This document shows positions 34,497 to 42,127 of a stretch of DNA of 64,000 nucleotides, one piece after another (position 1 is the first letter of the stretch; each line of letters starts with the position of its first letter). Under the pieces are notes generated by a model. The model did not search any database, was not told the DNA's origin, and saw only the letters and a list, made by a program, of their open reading frames with translations. The stretch spans positions 116,079 to 180,078 of the forward strand of contig DEJV01000002.1 of the NCBI GenBank assembly GCA_002353525.1, read 5' to 3'. This stretch comes from Prevotella sp. UBA2739 (GTDB taxonomy: Bacteria > Bacteroidota > Bacteroidia > Bacteroidales > Bacteroidaceae). Position numbers and translations under genes: made by a program.

Positions 34497-35144
34497 TCAC
34501 TCCATTTCTCCTTTCGACTTTGCCTCGCGCCTCTGCTTGTCCCATTGCGGGTCGTGGCGTTTGCGCAGCTCTTGGGCGATATCCTCGATGCGCATGCCTT
34601 TGCTCGTGAGCAATACCAGCATGTGGTAGAACAAGTCGCCCAGTTCGTAGGTCAGCTTCTCGTTGGTGCCATTGCAAGCCTCGATGACAGCCTCAAGTGC
34701 CTCTTCGCCCACTTTCTGTGCCATTTTGTTGGTGCCGTCACGGAACAATTTGGTGGTGTACGAACCCTCGGGCATTTCCTCGTGGCGTCTCTCAATGAAG
34801 TCTTGCAAGAAAGAAAGAAACAGCAGTGGGTTCTGCTCGTTCTGCTCTCCCCAACAGGTGTCGGTACCTGTATGGCAGGTGGGGCCGTCGGGATGAACCT
34901 TCACGAGGAGCGTATCGTTGTCACAATCGTTTTTGATGTCCACCAGGTTGAGGTAGTTGCCTGAAGTCTCTCCCTTCGTCCAAAGACAGTTGCGTGACCG
35001 GCTCCAGAATGTCACTTTCTTTGTGGCGATGGTCTTCTCGTAGGCCTCTTTGTTCATGAAGCCCAGCATGAGCACGTTTTTGGTTTCGGCATCCTGGATG
35101 ATGGCTGGCACGAGGCCGCCCATTTTTTCGAAGTCGATGGTCAT
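34497..35144 (-). CDS. hisIE: Bifunctional phosphoribosyl-AMP cyclohydrolase / phosphoribosyl-ATP pyrophosphatase
   Basis: 215 residues. HisI half (1-~105) has LGFMNKEAYEKTIATKKVTF, FWSRSRNCLWTKGETSGN and zinc-binding CDNDTLLVKVHPDGPTCHTG; HisE half has SYTTKLFRDGTNKMAQKVGE and YELGDLFYHMLVLL. It performs the second and third steps of histidine synthesis. It follows hisF across a 115-base gap filled by a 10-base-periodic array. Confidence 0.95.
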   Translation of the reverse strand: MTIDFEKMGGLVPAIIQDAETKNVLMLGFMNKEAYEKTIATKKVTFWSRSRNCLWTKGETSGNYLNLVDIKNDCDNDTLLVKVHPDGPTCHTGTDTCWGEQNEQNPLLFLSFLQDFIERRHEEMPEGSYTTKLFRDGTNKMAQKVGEEALEAVIEACNGTNEKLTYELGDLFYHMLVLLTSKGMRIEDIAQELRKRHDPQWDKQRREAKSKGEME

Positions 35145-35162
35145 ATTTTCTTGTTTTTTTAT

Positions 35163-35252
35163 TTCTAGGAATCTCTAGGTGTTTCTAGGAAATTCTAGGT
35201 GTTTCTAGCAAGTTCTAGGTGCTCCTAGGCTTTCCCAGGTTACCCTAGGCTT
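35163..35252. repeat. 10-base periodic CTAGG array between hisF and hisIE
   Basis: Nine consecutive 10-base units of the form (T/C)CTAGGNNNN run from 35163 to 35252. CTAG occurs at 35165, 35175, 35185, 35195, 35205, 35215, 35225 and 35245; the unit at 35235 reads CCAG. The spacing is exactly 10 bases throughout, so a CTAG palindrome faces the same side of the helix each turn. The array fills most of the intergenic space. Confidence 0.92.
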
Positions 35253-35259
35253 TCCTTCA

Positions 35260-36021
35260 TTATATTCTTACATGGATTCCTTCGCCTCTGAGATAGCTTT
35301 TCAGCTCAGGAATGGGTATCTCGCCAAAGTGGAACACGCTGGCGGCTAATGCCGCATCGGCCTTGCCCAGGGTGAACACATCGCGGAAGTGCTCTTTTGT
35401 GCCAGCTCCGCCACTGGCGATGATGGGGATGGAGAGCTCGTCGCTCAGTCGTGCCAACGCCTCGTTGGCATAGCCGTTTTTAGTGCCGTCGTGGTTCATG
35501 CTGGTGAAGAGTATCTCGCCGGCACCCCGCTTCTCCACTTCGTGTGCCCACTCAAACAGTTCCAGCTCCACGCGCTCGCGGCCGCCTTTCACGTAGCAAT
35601 GCCAGCCGTCGTTGTCGAGCCGGGCGTCGATGGCACATACGCAGACCTGTGAGCCAAAGCGTGTGGCAATCTCGTTGATCAGTTCTGGTCGACGGATGGC
35701 TGCCGAATTGATGCTCACCTTGTCGGCGCCGGCATGTAATAGTCGTTCCACGTCGCTCAGTTCGTTAATGCCTCCGCCCACGGTGAACGGTATGTTGATT
35801 TCGGCTGCCACGCGTGTCACCATGTCGGTGAACGTCTTCCGTCCCTCAAACGATGCCGTGATGTCGAGGAATACCAGTTCGTCGGCTCCGGCACGGCTGT
35901 AGGCCTTGCCCAGTTCTACGGGGTCGCCCGCCTTTCGCAGGTTCACGAAGTTGGTGCCTTTCACCGTCTCTCCGTCTTTCACGTCGAGACACGGCACGAT
36001 GCGTTTTGCTAATCCTTTCAT
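35260..36021 (-). CDS. hisF: Imidazole glycerol phosphate synthase cyclase subunit
   Basis: 253 residues; TIM barrel with MKGLAKRIVPCLDVKDGETV (catalytic Asp), FLDITASFEGRKTFTDMVTR, TVGGGINELSDVERLLHAGA and the second catalytic Asp in CAIDARLDNDGW, ending SGGAGTKEHFRDVFTLGKAD. It pairs with HisH to make IGP and AICAR. The start ATG overlaps the stop of the hisH-hisA fusion (ATGA), so the subunits of the HisHF complex are translationally coupled. Confidence 0.96.
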   Translation of the reverse strand: MKGLAKRIVPCLDVKDGETVKGTNFVNLRKAGDPVELGKAYSRAGADELVFLDITASFEGRKTFTDMVTRVAAEINIPFTVGGGINELSDVERLLHAGADKVSINSAAIRRPELINEIATRFGSQVCVCAIDARLDNDGWHCYVKGGRERVELELFEWAHEVEKRGAGEILFTSMNHDGTKNGYANEALARLSDELSIPIIASGGAGTKEHFRDVFTLGKADAALAASVFHFGEIPIPELKSYLRGEGIHVRI

Positions 36022-37394
36022 AACAGTCGGTTGATATCTATTCGTCCCTCGTAGAATGCTTTGCCAAAGACCACCGCCGGGATGCCGGCGCGCTCCAGTT
36101 CGAAGATGTCCTCGGTAGAGGAGACGCCTCCGCTGGCTATCAAGTGCAGGTTGGGGTAGGCGTCCATCACCTCTTTATATAGTTCGATGGCGGGCCCTTG
36201 CAGGGTGCCGTCTTTCGAGATTTCGGTGCAGAGCACGTTGCGTACTCCCTGGTCGACATATCGTTTCAGGAAGGGCAGGAGTGCCTCTGTCGAGTCTTCC
36301 TTCCATCCGTTGATGCTAATCATGCCGTGGCGCACGTCGGCACCTAGAATGATGCGGTCAGCCCCGTATTTCTTCAACCATCCGCAAAACCGTTCGGGCT
36401 CGGTGACGGCGATGCTTCCCACTGTCACCATGTCGGCACCAGCCTGAAAAGCTTTCTCGATGTCGTCGTCGGTCTTGATGCCCCCGCCAAAATCCACTAC
36501 AAGAGAGGTTTCGTTGGTGATGGCGCGCAGTACATCGTCGTTGACGATATGGCGCGACTTAGCCCCGTCAAGATCCACCACGTGCAGCCGTTTGAATCCC
36601 AGTCGTTCGAATTGTCGGGCCACCTCTACGGGGTTCTCGTTGTAGACGGTTTTCTGCTCATAGTCGCCCTTGGTGAGCCTTACGCATTTGCCGTCGATGA
36701 TGTCAATGGCTGGTATCAGCTCTATTTGGGGTGTTGGGTGTTGGGTGTTGGGTGATGAGTGTTGGGTGTTGGGTGATGATGGGTTGATGGGTGTTGATGA
36801 GATGTCGGGCAACTCGATGAAGTTGCGGATGATTCTCTCACCCACATCGCCCGACTTCTCGGGATGGAACTGGCAGGCATAGAAGTTGTCCTTGTGCATA
36901 GCGGCAGAGTAGGGGTGGATGTAGTCGGCCGTAGCAATGGTCTCAGGACAGAGGGGCACGTAGTAGGAGTGTACAAAATAGACGTAGCCACCCTCGATGC
37001 CGTTCATCAGGGGTGAGCGGGTGTCGTAGAGCTTGTTCCATCCCATGCAGGGCACCTTCTGCTCGTGGCGTGTGGGCTGAAATCGCCTCACGTCGGTATC
37101 GAACACGCCAATGCAGTCTACGTCGCCTTCCTCAGAGTGGCGGCAGAGCAGTTGCTGTCCCACGCAGATGCCTAGTACGGGTTGCCTGAGCGAGCGTATC
37201 ACCTGGTCGAGGTTTCTAGCCTTGAGATACTCCATAGCTCCGCGTGCCTCGCCTTGTCCAGGGAACAACACTCGGTCGGCCTTCATCAGCAGTTCGGCAT
37301 CGTCGGTGAGAGTGGGCTCAATGCCCAGCCTTCTCAGCGCGTTGACCACCGAGTAGATGTTGCCGGCGTTATATTTTACGATTGCTACGTTCAT
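36018..37394 (-). CDS. hisHA: HisH-HisA fusion: IGP synthase glutaminase plus ProFAR isomerase
   Basis: 458 residues in one frame. Residues 1-~203 are a full HisH glutaminase: VKYNAGNIYSVVNALRRLGI, nucleophile elbow GICVGQQLLC (Cys ~77), CMGWNKL, YFVHSYYV and FHPEKSG. Residues 224-458 are a full HisA: IELIPAIDIIDGKCVRLTKG, VVDFGGGIKTDDDIEKAFQA, GADVRHG and ASGGVSSTEDIFELE. The ~20-residue linker (SSPNTQHSSPNTQHPTPQ) is encoded by a 7-base tandem repeat. HisA normally begins with Met before IELIPAID; here that position is Gln (CAA) and there is no start codon nearby, so HisA depends on the fusion. ATG 37394 starts at canonical HisH. The stop overlaps hisF. Confidence 0.92.
   Translation of the reverse strand: MNVAIVKYNAGNIYSVVNALRRLGIEPTLTDDAELLMKADRVLFPGQGEARGAMEYLKARNLDQVIRSLRQPVLGICVGQQLLCRHSEEGDVDCIGVFDTDVRRFQPTRHEQKVPCMGWNKLYDTRSPLMNGIEGGYVYFVHSYYVPLCPETIATADYIHPYSAAMHKDNFYACQFHPEKSGDVGERIIRNFIELPDISSTPINPSSPNTQHSSPNTQHPTPQIELIPAIDIIDGKCVRLTKGDYEQKTVYNENPVEVARQFERLGFKRLHVVDLDGAKSRHIVNDDVLRAITNETSLVVDFGGGIKTDDDIEKAFQAGADMVTVGSIAVTEPERFCGWLKKYGADRIILGADVRHGMISINGWKEDSTEALLPFLKRYVDQGVRNVLCTEISKDGTLQGPAIELYKEVMDAYPNLHLIASGGVSSTEDIFELERAGIPAVVFGKAFYEGRIDINRLL
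36728..36777 (-). repeat. 7-base tandem repeat encoding the HisH-HisA linker
   Basis: On the plus strand GGGTGTT repeats three times (36728-36748), then GGGTGAT/GAGTGTT/GGGTGTT/GGGTGAT variants continue to about 36777. On the coding strand this is (AACACCC)n. A 7-base unit shifts frame with each copy; only changes of three units keep HisA in frame with HisH. Confidence 0.93.
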
Positions 37395-37444
37395 CTTTCT
37401 TTTGTCTTCCTTATTGTTTGTGTCAGTTGTCAGTCGCCGTGAGT

Positions 37445-38701
37445 CTAGTGGGTTGCCTGATACCAAGCAGTACGGTGGTGCGAACGTGTGGTGACGGGAT
37501 GCGTGCTGGGGTCGCTCACGGAGATGCCGCAATTGGTCTTGGGCACGATGAACCTCATGCCGGGAATCACGCCGACGGCCGTACGGATGGAGTCGGTCGA
37601 GACGGTGCTCTTGATGAGTATGTTCATCTCGTTCTTCATCTTATTGAGCAGCAAGGGGTCGGTGCACACATGCTCCACATAGTCCATGAAGTCGTAGAAG
37701 AGTACCGGTGCGAATCCGTCGAGCCGTTGGATGCTGTCTCTAAGGTTCTCGTCGAGCTGGAACGACTCGTTCACGTGCTTCATGATTTCTGCCACCTTGT
37801 CCATCTCGCGGCAGTCGATGGCCGAGAGAGTGCCGAAGTGCAGCGGTTCGCCGTAGGGTGCATAGTTCTGATAGAACGTAAGGAACTCTTTCACCGCCGC
37901 GGCATAGTTGGGGGTGGGTGTGCAGAGATAGTCCCACATGGTGTGGTAGGGCATGCCGAACACCAACACCTCGCTGGTCGACGCAATGATGAAGTTGGTG
38001 GCGTTGCGCAGCTCGTAGGCCGTCTCGATGTTGCCCATGTAACAGTCGTCGAACAGGATGTACTGCATCTTGATGCCTGCCTGGGCGATGCCTTCGGCCA
38101 GCACGTTCACGTCGGTCTGGAAGGTGGGGTTCTCCAGTGCTCCATAGAAGCGGGTGGCATCCCACTTGTTGGCGCCGGCCTCTGTGGCGGCCGTCGTGGC
38201 TGAAGCCTTGAGGGCGCCTCTTTGGCCAGGTGCGCGGTAGGGATAGTTGTTCCATGCGTCCTTGAACGTCCACCCCGTGCCGTGGCAGCCAATGATCATG
38301 GCGTAGTTGAGGGCCTCGGCATGAGCCTTCACCTCGTTCAGGATGCTGGCAATGCCCTCGGCGGTGGTGTATTCGGCTCCGCTATAGCTCTTCACCAGCT
38401 GGCGCTCGCACTTACGGGTTGTGGCGTTGTAGACAATCTCGCTGAGTTTGGATTCCTGCGGACTTTCGCTCAGGTAGAGCATCACGCGGCTCTTTCCCAT
38501 GCCTTTGTTAGCCACGATGGCACTCTCTATCGAGTCGATGTTCTCGGTGAAGAACTCATAGAGGTTGCCCGCCCATGGCATATAGATGAGGATGGTCTGC
38601 TTGTTCATATCCTCGACCGTCTCCTCATCGTCGCCACAGGCCACGAGCGCCATCATGGCGATGGCCAGCAAGCATAGTGTTTGTGTCAGTCGTCTTGTCA
38701 T
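37445..38701 (-). CDS. Clostripain-family (C11) cysteine peptidase lipoprotein
   Basis: 418 residues. Signal MTRRLTQTLCLLAIAMMALV followed by ACGDDEE gives a lipobox Cys at ~22. The peptidase part starts KQTILIYMPWAGNLYEFFTE, with catalytic His in IIGCHGTGWTF (~140) and catalytic Cys in FDDCYMGNIETAYELR (~220), the C11 caspase-like dyad. The C-terminal part is specific to this group. Secreted Bacteroidales C11 proteases cut after Arg/Lys; specificity here is unknown. Its ATG overlaps the valS stop, so it is expressed with valS. Confidence 0.85.
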   Translation of the reverse strand: MTRRLTQTLCLLAIAMMALVACGDDEETVEDMNKQTILIYMPWAGNLYEFFTENIDSIESAIVANKGMGKSRVMLYLSESPQESKLSEIVYNATTRKCERQLVKSYSGAEYTTAEGIASILNEVKAHAEALNYAMIIGCHGTGWTFKDAWNNYPYRAPGQRGALKASATTAATEAGANKWDATRFYGALENPTFQTDVNVLAEGIAQAGIKMQYILFDDCYMGNIETAYELRNATNFIIASTSEVLVFGMPYHTMWDYLCTPTPNYAAAVKEFLTFYQNYAPYGEPLHFGTLSAIDCREMDKVAEIMKHVNESFQLDENLRDSIQRLDGFAPVLFYDFMDYVEHVCTDPLLLNKMKNEMNILIKSTVSTDSIRTAVGVIPGMRFIVPKTNCGISVSDPSTHPVTTRSHHRTAWYQATH

Positions 38702-41427
38702 TGTTTCTTTTTCAGTTCAGCGATACTTTCTTTCAGGGCAGCGATCTTCTCTTCCGAGTCGCTCTGCTTCTTGCGCTCCATGGCCACGACTGCCTCGGGA
38801 GCGTTCTGCACGAATTTCTCGTTCGAGAGTTTCTTCATTACGCCTGCCAGGAAGCCCTCAAGGTGTTTCAACTGTGCCTCTTGCTTCTCAATCTCGGCAG
38901 CCACGTCGATGAGGTCGCCCAGGGGTACGGCAAACTCGTCGGTGCCCACCATGAAGGTGCTGGCGTCGGCCGACTTCTCGGCAACCACCTCGATAGCTGC
39001 AAGGTTGGCCATCTTGGCGATGACGTCGTTGTAGGCCTCATAGTGGTTCTCGCCCACGCAGAGCAGTTTGAGTTTCTCTTTGGGTGCGATGTTCTTCTGG
39101 CTGCGCACCATGCGCACGCCGCTCACAATCTGCTTCACCTGCTCGATGTCGTCGGCCAGATGGTTGTCGTCGGCTGTGGGTGCGTCGAGCTTCAGGCACT
39201 CGCGCATGATGCTCTCGCCCGGCTGGCGCTCGTAGAGGGCCTGCCACAGCTCTTCGGTGATGAAGGGCATGAAGGGGTGCAGCATCTTGAGCAGGGCATC
39301 GAAGAAACGCAAGGTGGCGTCGTAGGTGGTACGGTCGATGGGCTGTGGCTTGCCGTCGATGTAGGCAGGCTTCACCATCTCGAGATACCAGCTCGAGAAC
39401 TCGTCCCAGAAGAGTTTGTAGACGGTCATCAGTGCCTCAGAGATGCGGTATTTCTTTAGCAGGTCGTCCATCTCGGCGTTGGCCTGCTTCAGCTTGGCGT
39501 CGAACCAGGCGATGGCCATCTTGTTGGTGACCAGTGTGTCGGCGCAATCGGCGTCGTCGGCCACCTGCCATCCTTTCACCAGTCGGAAGGCATTCCATAT
39601 CTTATTGTTGAAGTTGCGTCCTTGCTCGCACAGGGCCTCGTCGAAGAGGATGTCGTTACCGGCAGGAGCCGAGAGCATCATGCCCATGCGCACGCCGTCG
39701 GCGCCGAACTTCTCGATGAGCTCGATGGGGTCGGGCGAGTTGCCAAGGCTCTTCGACATCTTCCGTCCCAGTTTGTCGCGCACGATACCCGTGAAATAAA
39801 CGTTGCGGAAGGGCATGTCCTTGCGGTATTCGTATCCTGCCATGATCATGCGAGCCACCCAGAAGAAGATGATGTCGGGGCCCGTCACCAGGTCGGCGGT
39901 GGGGTAGTAGTAGTTCATCTCCTCGTTGTCGGGGTTGTTGATGCCGTCGAACAGCGAGATGGGCCAGAGCCAGCTTGAGAACCATGTGTCGAGGGCATCC
40001 TCGTCCTGTCGCAGGTCGCTCATCTGCAGGTTGGCATTGCCGCTCTTTTGGCGTGCCAGCTCGAGAGCTTTCTCGGCCGTCTCTGCCACCACGAAGGCCT
40101 CGTCGTTGTTGCCGTCGTAGTAGTAAACCGGTATGCGGTGTCCCCACCACAGCTGGCGCGAGATGCACCAGTCCTGAATGTTCTCCAGCCAGTTCTTATA
40201 GGTGGTTTTGTATTTCGGCGGATAGAACTTCAGCTCGTCGTTCATCACCGGTGGCAGGGCGATGTCGGCAAAATGCTGCATGCTGAGATACCATTGCATG
40301 CAGAGTCGTGGCTCCACGGCCGTGTCGGCGTTGCGCTCAGAGTAGCCCACCTTGTTCACGTAGTCGTCTACGCGCTCCATGAGGTGAGCGGCCTCCAGGT
40401 CTTTGGCTATCTGCTTGCGGCAGTCCATGCGGTCCATGCCCACGTATAGGGGGCTCTGCTCAGAGATGGTGCCGTCGGCATTGAAGATGTCGATGGTGTC
40501 GAGGTTGTGGGTTTTGCCCAGCATGTAGTCGTTGGGGTCGTGGGCAGGTGTCACCTTCAGACAGCCTGTTCCGAACTCGATGTCTACATAGCGGTCCTCG
40601 ATGACGGGAATGACGCGTCCCACCAGCGGCACAATCACGCGGCGTCCCTTCAGCCATTGGTTCTTCGGGTCTTTGGGGTTGATGCACATGGCGGTGTCGC
40701 CCATGATGGTCTCGGGGCGCGTGGTGGCCACCACGGCATAGAATCCCTTCTCGTCCTTATGGATGATGTTGCCCTCTGCCTGAGCGGCTTCGATGTCGCA
40801 CTCAACGGGTCCGTCCACATAGTATTTCAGGTGGAACAGGTGGCTGTGCTCCTCGCGGTAGATTACCTCCTCGTTCGAGAGGGCCGTCTGTGCCTTCGGG
40901 TCCCAGTTCACCATGCGCAGGCCGCGGTAGATGAGCCCTTTGTTGTAGAGGTCTACGAATACCTTGATGACGCTTTGCGAGCGTTTCTCGTCCATGGTGA
41001 AGGCCGTGCGGTCCCAGTCGCACGAGGCGCCCAGCCGGCGCAGCTGCTTCAGGATGATGCCTCCGTGCTCGTGCGTCCAGTCCCATGCGTGCTCGAGGAA
41101 CTGTTCGCGGGTGAGGTCGCTTTTCTTGATGCCCTCGGCGGCCAGTTTCTTCACCACTTTGGCCTCGGTGGCTATCGATGCGTGGTCGGTGCCCGGCACC
41201 CAGCAGGCGTTCTTTCCCTCCATGCGTGCCCGGCGCACGAGGATGTCCTGGATGGTGTTGTTGAGCATGTGGCCCATGTGGAGCACGCCCGTGACGTTGG
41301 GCGGCGGAATGACTATGGTGTACGGCTCTCTGCCGTCGGGTTTGCTAGAGAAGAGTTTGTTATCAAGCCAATACTGATACCATTTTGCCTCGACCTCTTT
41401 CGGGTCGTACTTTGTTGCTAATTCCAT
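38698..41427 (-). CDS. valS: Valyl-tRNA synthetase
   Basis: 909 residues, class I synthetase. HIGH region PPPNVTGVLHMGHMLNNTIQ, editing domain with TTRPETIMGDTAMCINPKD and GTGCLKVTPAHDPNDYMLGK, WCISRQLWWGHRIPVYY, KMSKS loop GRKMSKSLGNSPDP, anticodon-binding domain and a C-terminal coiled-coil arm (EIEKQEAQLKHLEGFLAGVM) as in other ValRS. A near-perfect promoter lies at 41480-41512. The gene opens a long minus-strand run down to fbp. Confidence 0.96.
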   Translation of the reverse strand: MELATKYDPKEVEAKWYQYWLDNKLFSSKPDGREPYTIVIPPPNVTGVLHMGHMLNNTIQDILVRRARMEGKNACWVPGTDHASIATEAKVVKKLAAEGIKKSDLTREQFLEHAWDWTHEHGGIILKQLRRLGASCDWDRTAFTMDEKRSQSVIKVFVDLYNKGLIYRGLRMVNWDPKAQTALSNEEVIYREEHSHLFHLKYYVDGPVECDIEAAQAEGNIIHKDEKGFYAVVATTRPETIMGDTAMCINPKDPKNQWLKGRRVIVPLVGRVIPVIEDRYVDIEFGTGCLKVTPAHDPNDYMLGKTHNLDTIDIFNADGTISEQSPLYVGMDRMDCRKQIAKDLEAAHLMERVDDYVNKVGYSERNADTAVEPRLCMQWYLSMQHFADIALPPVMNDELKFYPPKYKTTYKNWLENIQDWCISRQLWWGHRIPVYYYDGNNDEAFVVAETAEKALELARQKSGNANLQMSDLRQDEDALDTWFSSWLWPISLFDGINNPDNEEMNYYYPTADLVTGPDIIFFWVARMIMAGYEYRKDMPFRNVYFTGIVRDKLGRKMSKSLGNSPDPIELIEKFGADGVRMGMMLSAPAGNDILFDEALCEQGRNFNNKIWNAFRLVKGWQVADDADCADTLVTNKMAIAWFDAKLKQANAEMDDLLKKYRISEALMTVYKLFWDEFSSWYLEMVKPAYIDGKPQPIDRTTYDATLRFFDALLKMLHPFMPFITEELWQALYERQPGESIMRECLKLDAPTADDNHLADDIEQVKQIVSGVRMVRSQKNIAPKEKLKLLCVGENHYEAYNDVIAKMANLAAIEVVAEKSADASTFMVGTDEFAVPLGDLIDVAAEIEKQEAQLKHLEGFLAGVMKKLSNEKFVQNAPEAVVAMERKKQSDSEEKIAALKESIAELKKKQ

Positions 41428-41479
41428 TGTTTTAAAATTGTATTTCTATGCGTTATGTGTACTTATTTATAAAAACTTT

Positions 41480-41512
41480 GCAAAGGTACAAAAATTATTT
41501 CAATTACGCAAA
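41480..41512 (-). promoter_or_regulatory. valS promoter
   Basis: On the minus strand TTTG (41509-41512), 20 bases, TACCTTTGC (41480-41488): full match to the Bacteroidetes consensus, 52 bases before the valS start. Confidence 0.8.
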
Positions 41513-41548
41513 AAACGGCGCTACTTATTTGAGGCATTTCCCCTGCTT

Positions 41549-41655
41549 CTTGTGTCCTCGTGCCCCTGCTCCTTGTGTCCTTGTGTCCTCGCTCCTTTGT
41601 GTCCTTGTGCTCTCGCTCCTTTGTGTCCTTGTGCTCGTGCACTCTCTTACCTCCG
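41549..41655. repeat. C/T-rich 22-base tandem array
   Basis: Imperfect repeats of CTCGCTCCTTTGTGTCCTTGTG, with shorter variants (CTCCTTGTGTCCTTGTGTC) on the left. It lies upstream of valS between its promoter and the inverted repeat. Confidence 0.85.
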
Positions 41656-41678
41656 AAACTTCGCTCGTGAAAATACTT

Positions 41679-41898
41679 TTGTTACTTTGTCACATTGTCA
41701 CATTGTCACAGTAAGGGTATTTTAGAGGTGAGAGGAGAGAAGTGAGAGAATAGAATAATAGTAATTAATAATAATTATATATTATATTAATATATGTTAA
41801 TTTAAATTTTACTATTATCATACTCCTTCCTATGTCCAGCGGGCTGACGACTTAAAATGGGCTTACTGTGACAATGTGACAATGTGACAATGCAACAA
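41679..41898. repeat. Long inverted repeat bounding an AT-rich segment
   Basis: 27 bases are perfect inverted copies: 41689-41715 (three GTCACATT-type units ending GTCACAGTAAG) and 41862-41888 (beginning CTTACTGTGAC). With three mismatches the arms extend outward to 41679 and 41898. The 146 bases between them (41716-41861) contain a purine-rich repeat and a strongly AT-rich core. The size is that of a MITE or a small invertible segment; no target duplication or recombinase gene was seen. Confidence 0.85.
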
Positions 41899-42070
41899 TA
41901 GCAGCCCCTTTACGGTGCCCTCCCCCTGAACGTCGCCAATCGCATCTCGCCACCGATCGCTTCTATATGCTATGCGTTGCCCAAACAGCCCTCTGAAAAT
42001 CCCTGAACGCCTTCTGTGATGATAATGACGCATTACACATGTGGAATTATGCATGATAAGTTCCCGTAAA

Positions 42071-42103
42071 TTTGGCGGTTTCAGAAAGATTTATTACCTT
42101 TGC
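42071..42103 (+). promoter_or_regulatory. mazG promoter
   Basis: TTTG (42071-42074), 20 bases, TACCTTTGC (42095-42103), 24 bases before the ATG. Confidence 0.8.
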
Positions 42104-42127
42104 ATAGTTTTAGAACAACAAGAAAGA

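Larger units (their letters stand above)
41428..42127. other. 700-base non-coding region between divergent valS and mazG
   Basis: From left to right: valS promoter (41480-41512); a C/T-rich array of ~22-base units (41549-41655); left arm of an inverted repeat (41679-41715); a copy of the GAGAGGTGAGAGGAGAGA repeat (41724-41748); a very AT-rich stretch (41752-41820); the right inverted arm (41862-41898); a G/C-mixed stretch without recognisable signal (41899-42060); and the mazG promoter (42071-42103). No convincing ORF, tRNA or conserved RNA was seen. Confidence 0.8.

Noticed and set aside
35163..35252. CRISPR-like array
   Set aside because: Units are 10 bases with no separate spacers and no cas genes nearby.
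36000..37400. Assembly artefact as the sole reason for the HisH-HisA fusion
   Set aside because: HisA lost its start Met and the linker is long and in frame; an artefact stays possible but the sequence is self-consistent.
41438..41725. Cys/Leu/Pro-rich small frames in the valS-mazG gap
   Set aside because: They are translations of the C/T tandem array and change composition between the two frames; no start signal.
41716..41861. Replication origin or DUE
   Set aside because: AT-rich with repeats, but no DnaA-box clusters and no dnaA/dnaN or ori-linked gene order.
41679..41898. Classic invertible capsule-type promoter
   Set aside because: Size and inverted arms fit, but no TAnnTTTG promoter inside and no recombinase gene near; kept only as a finding.
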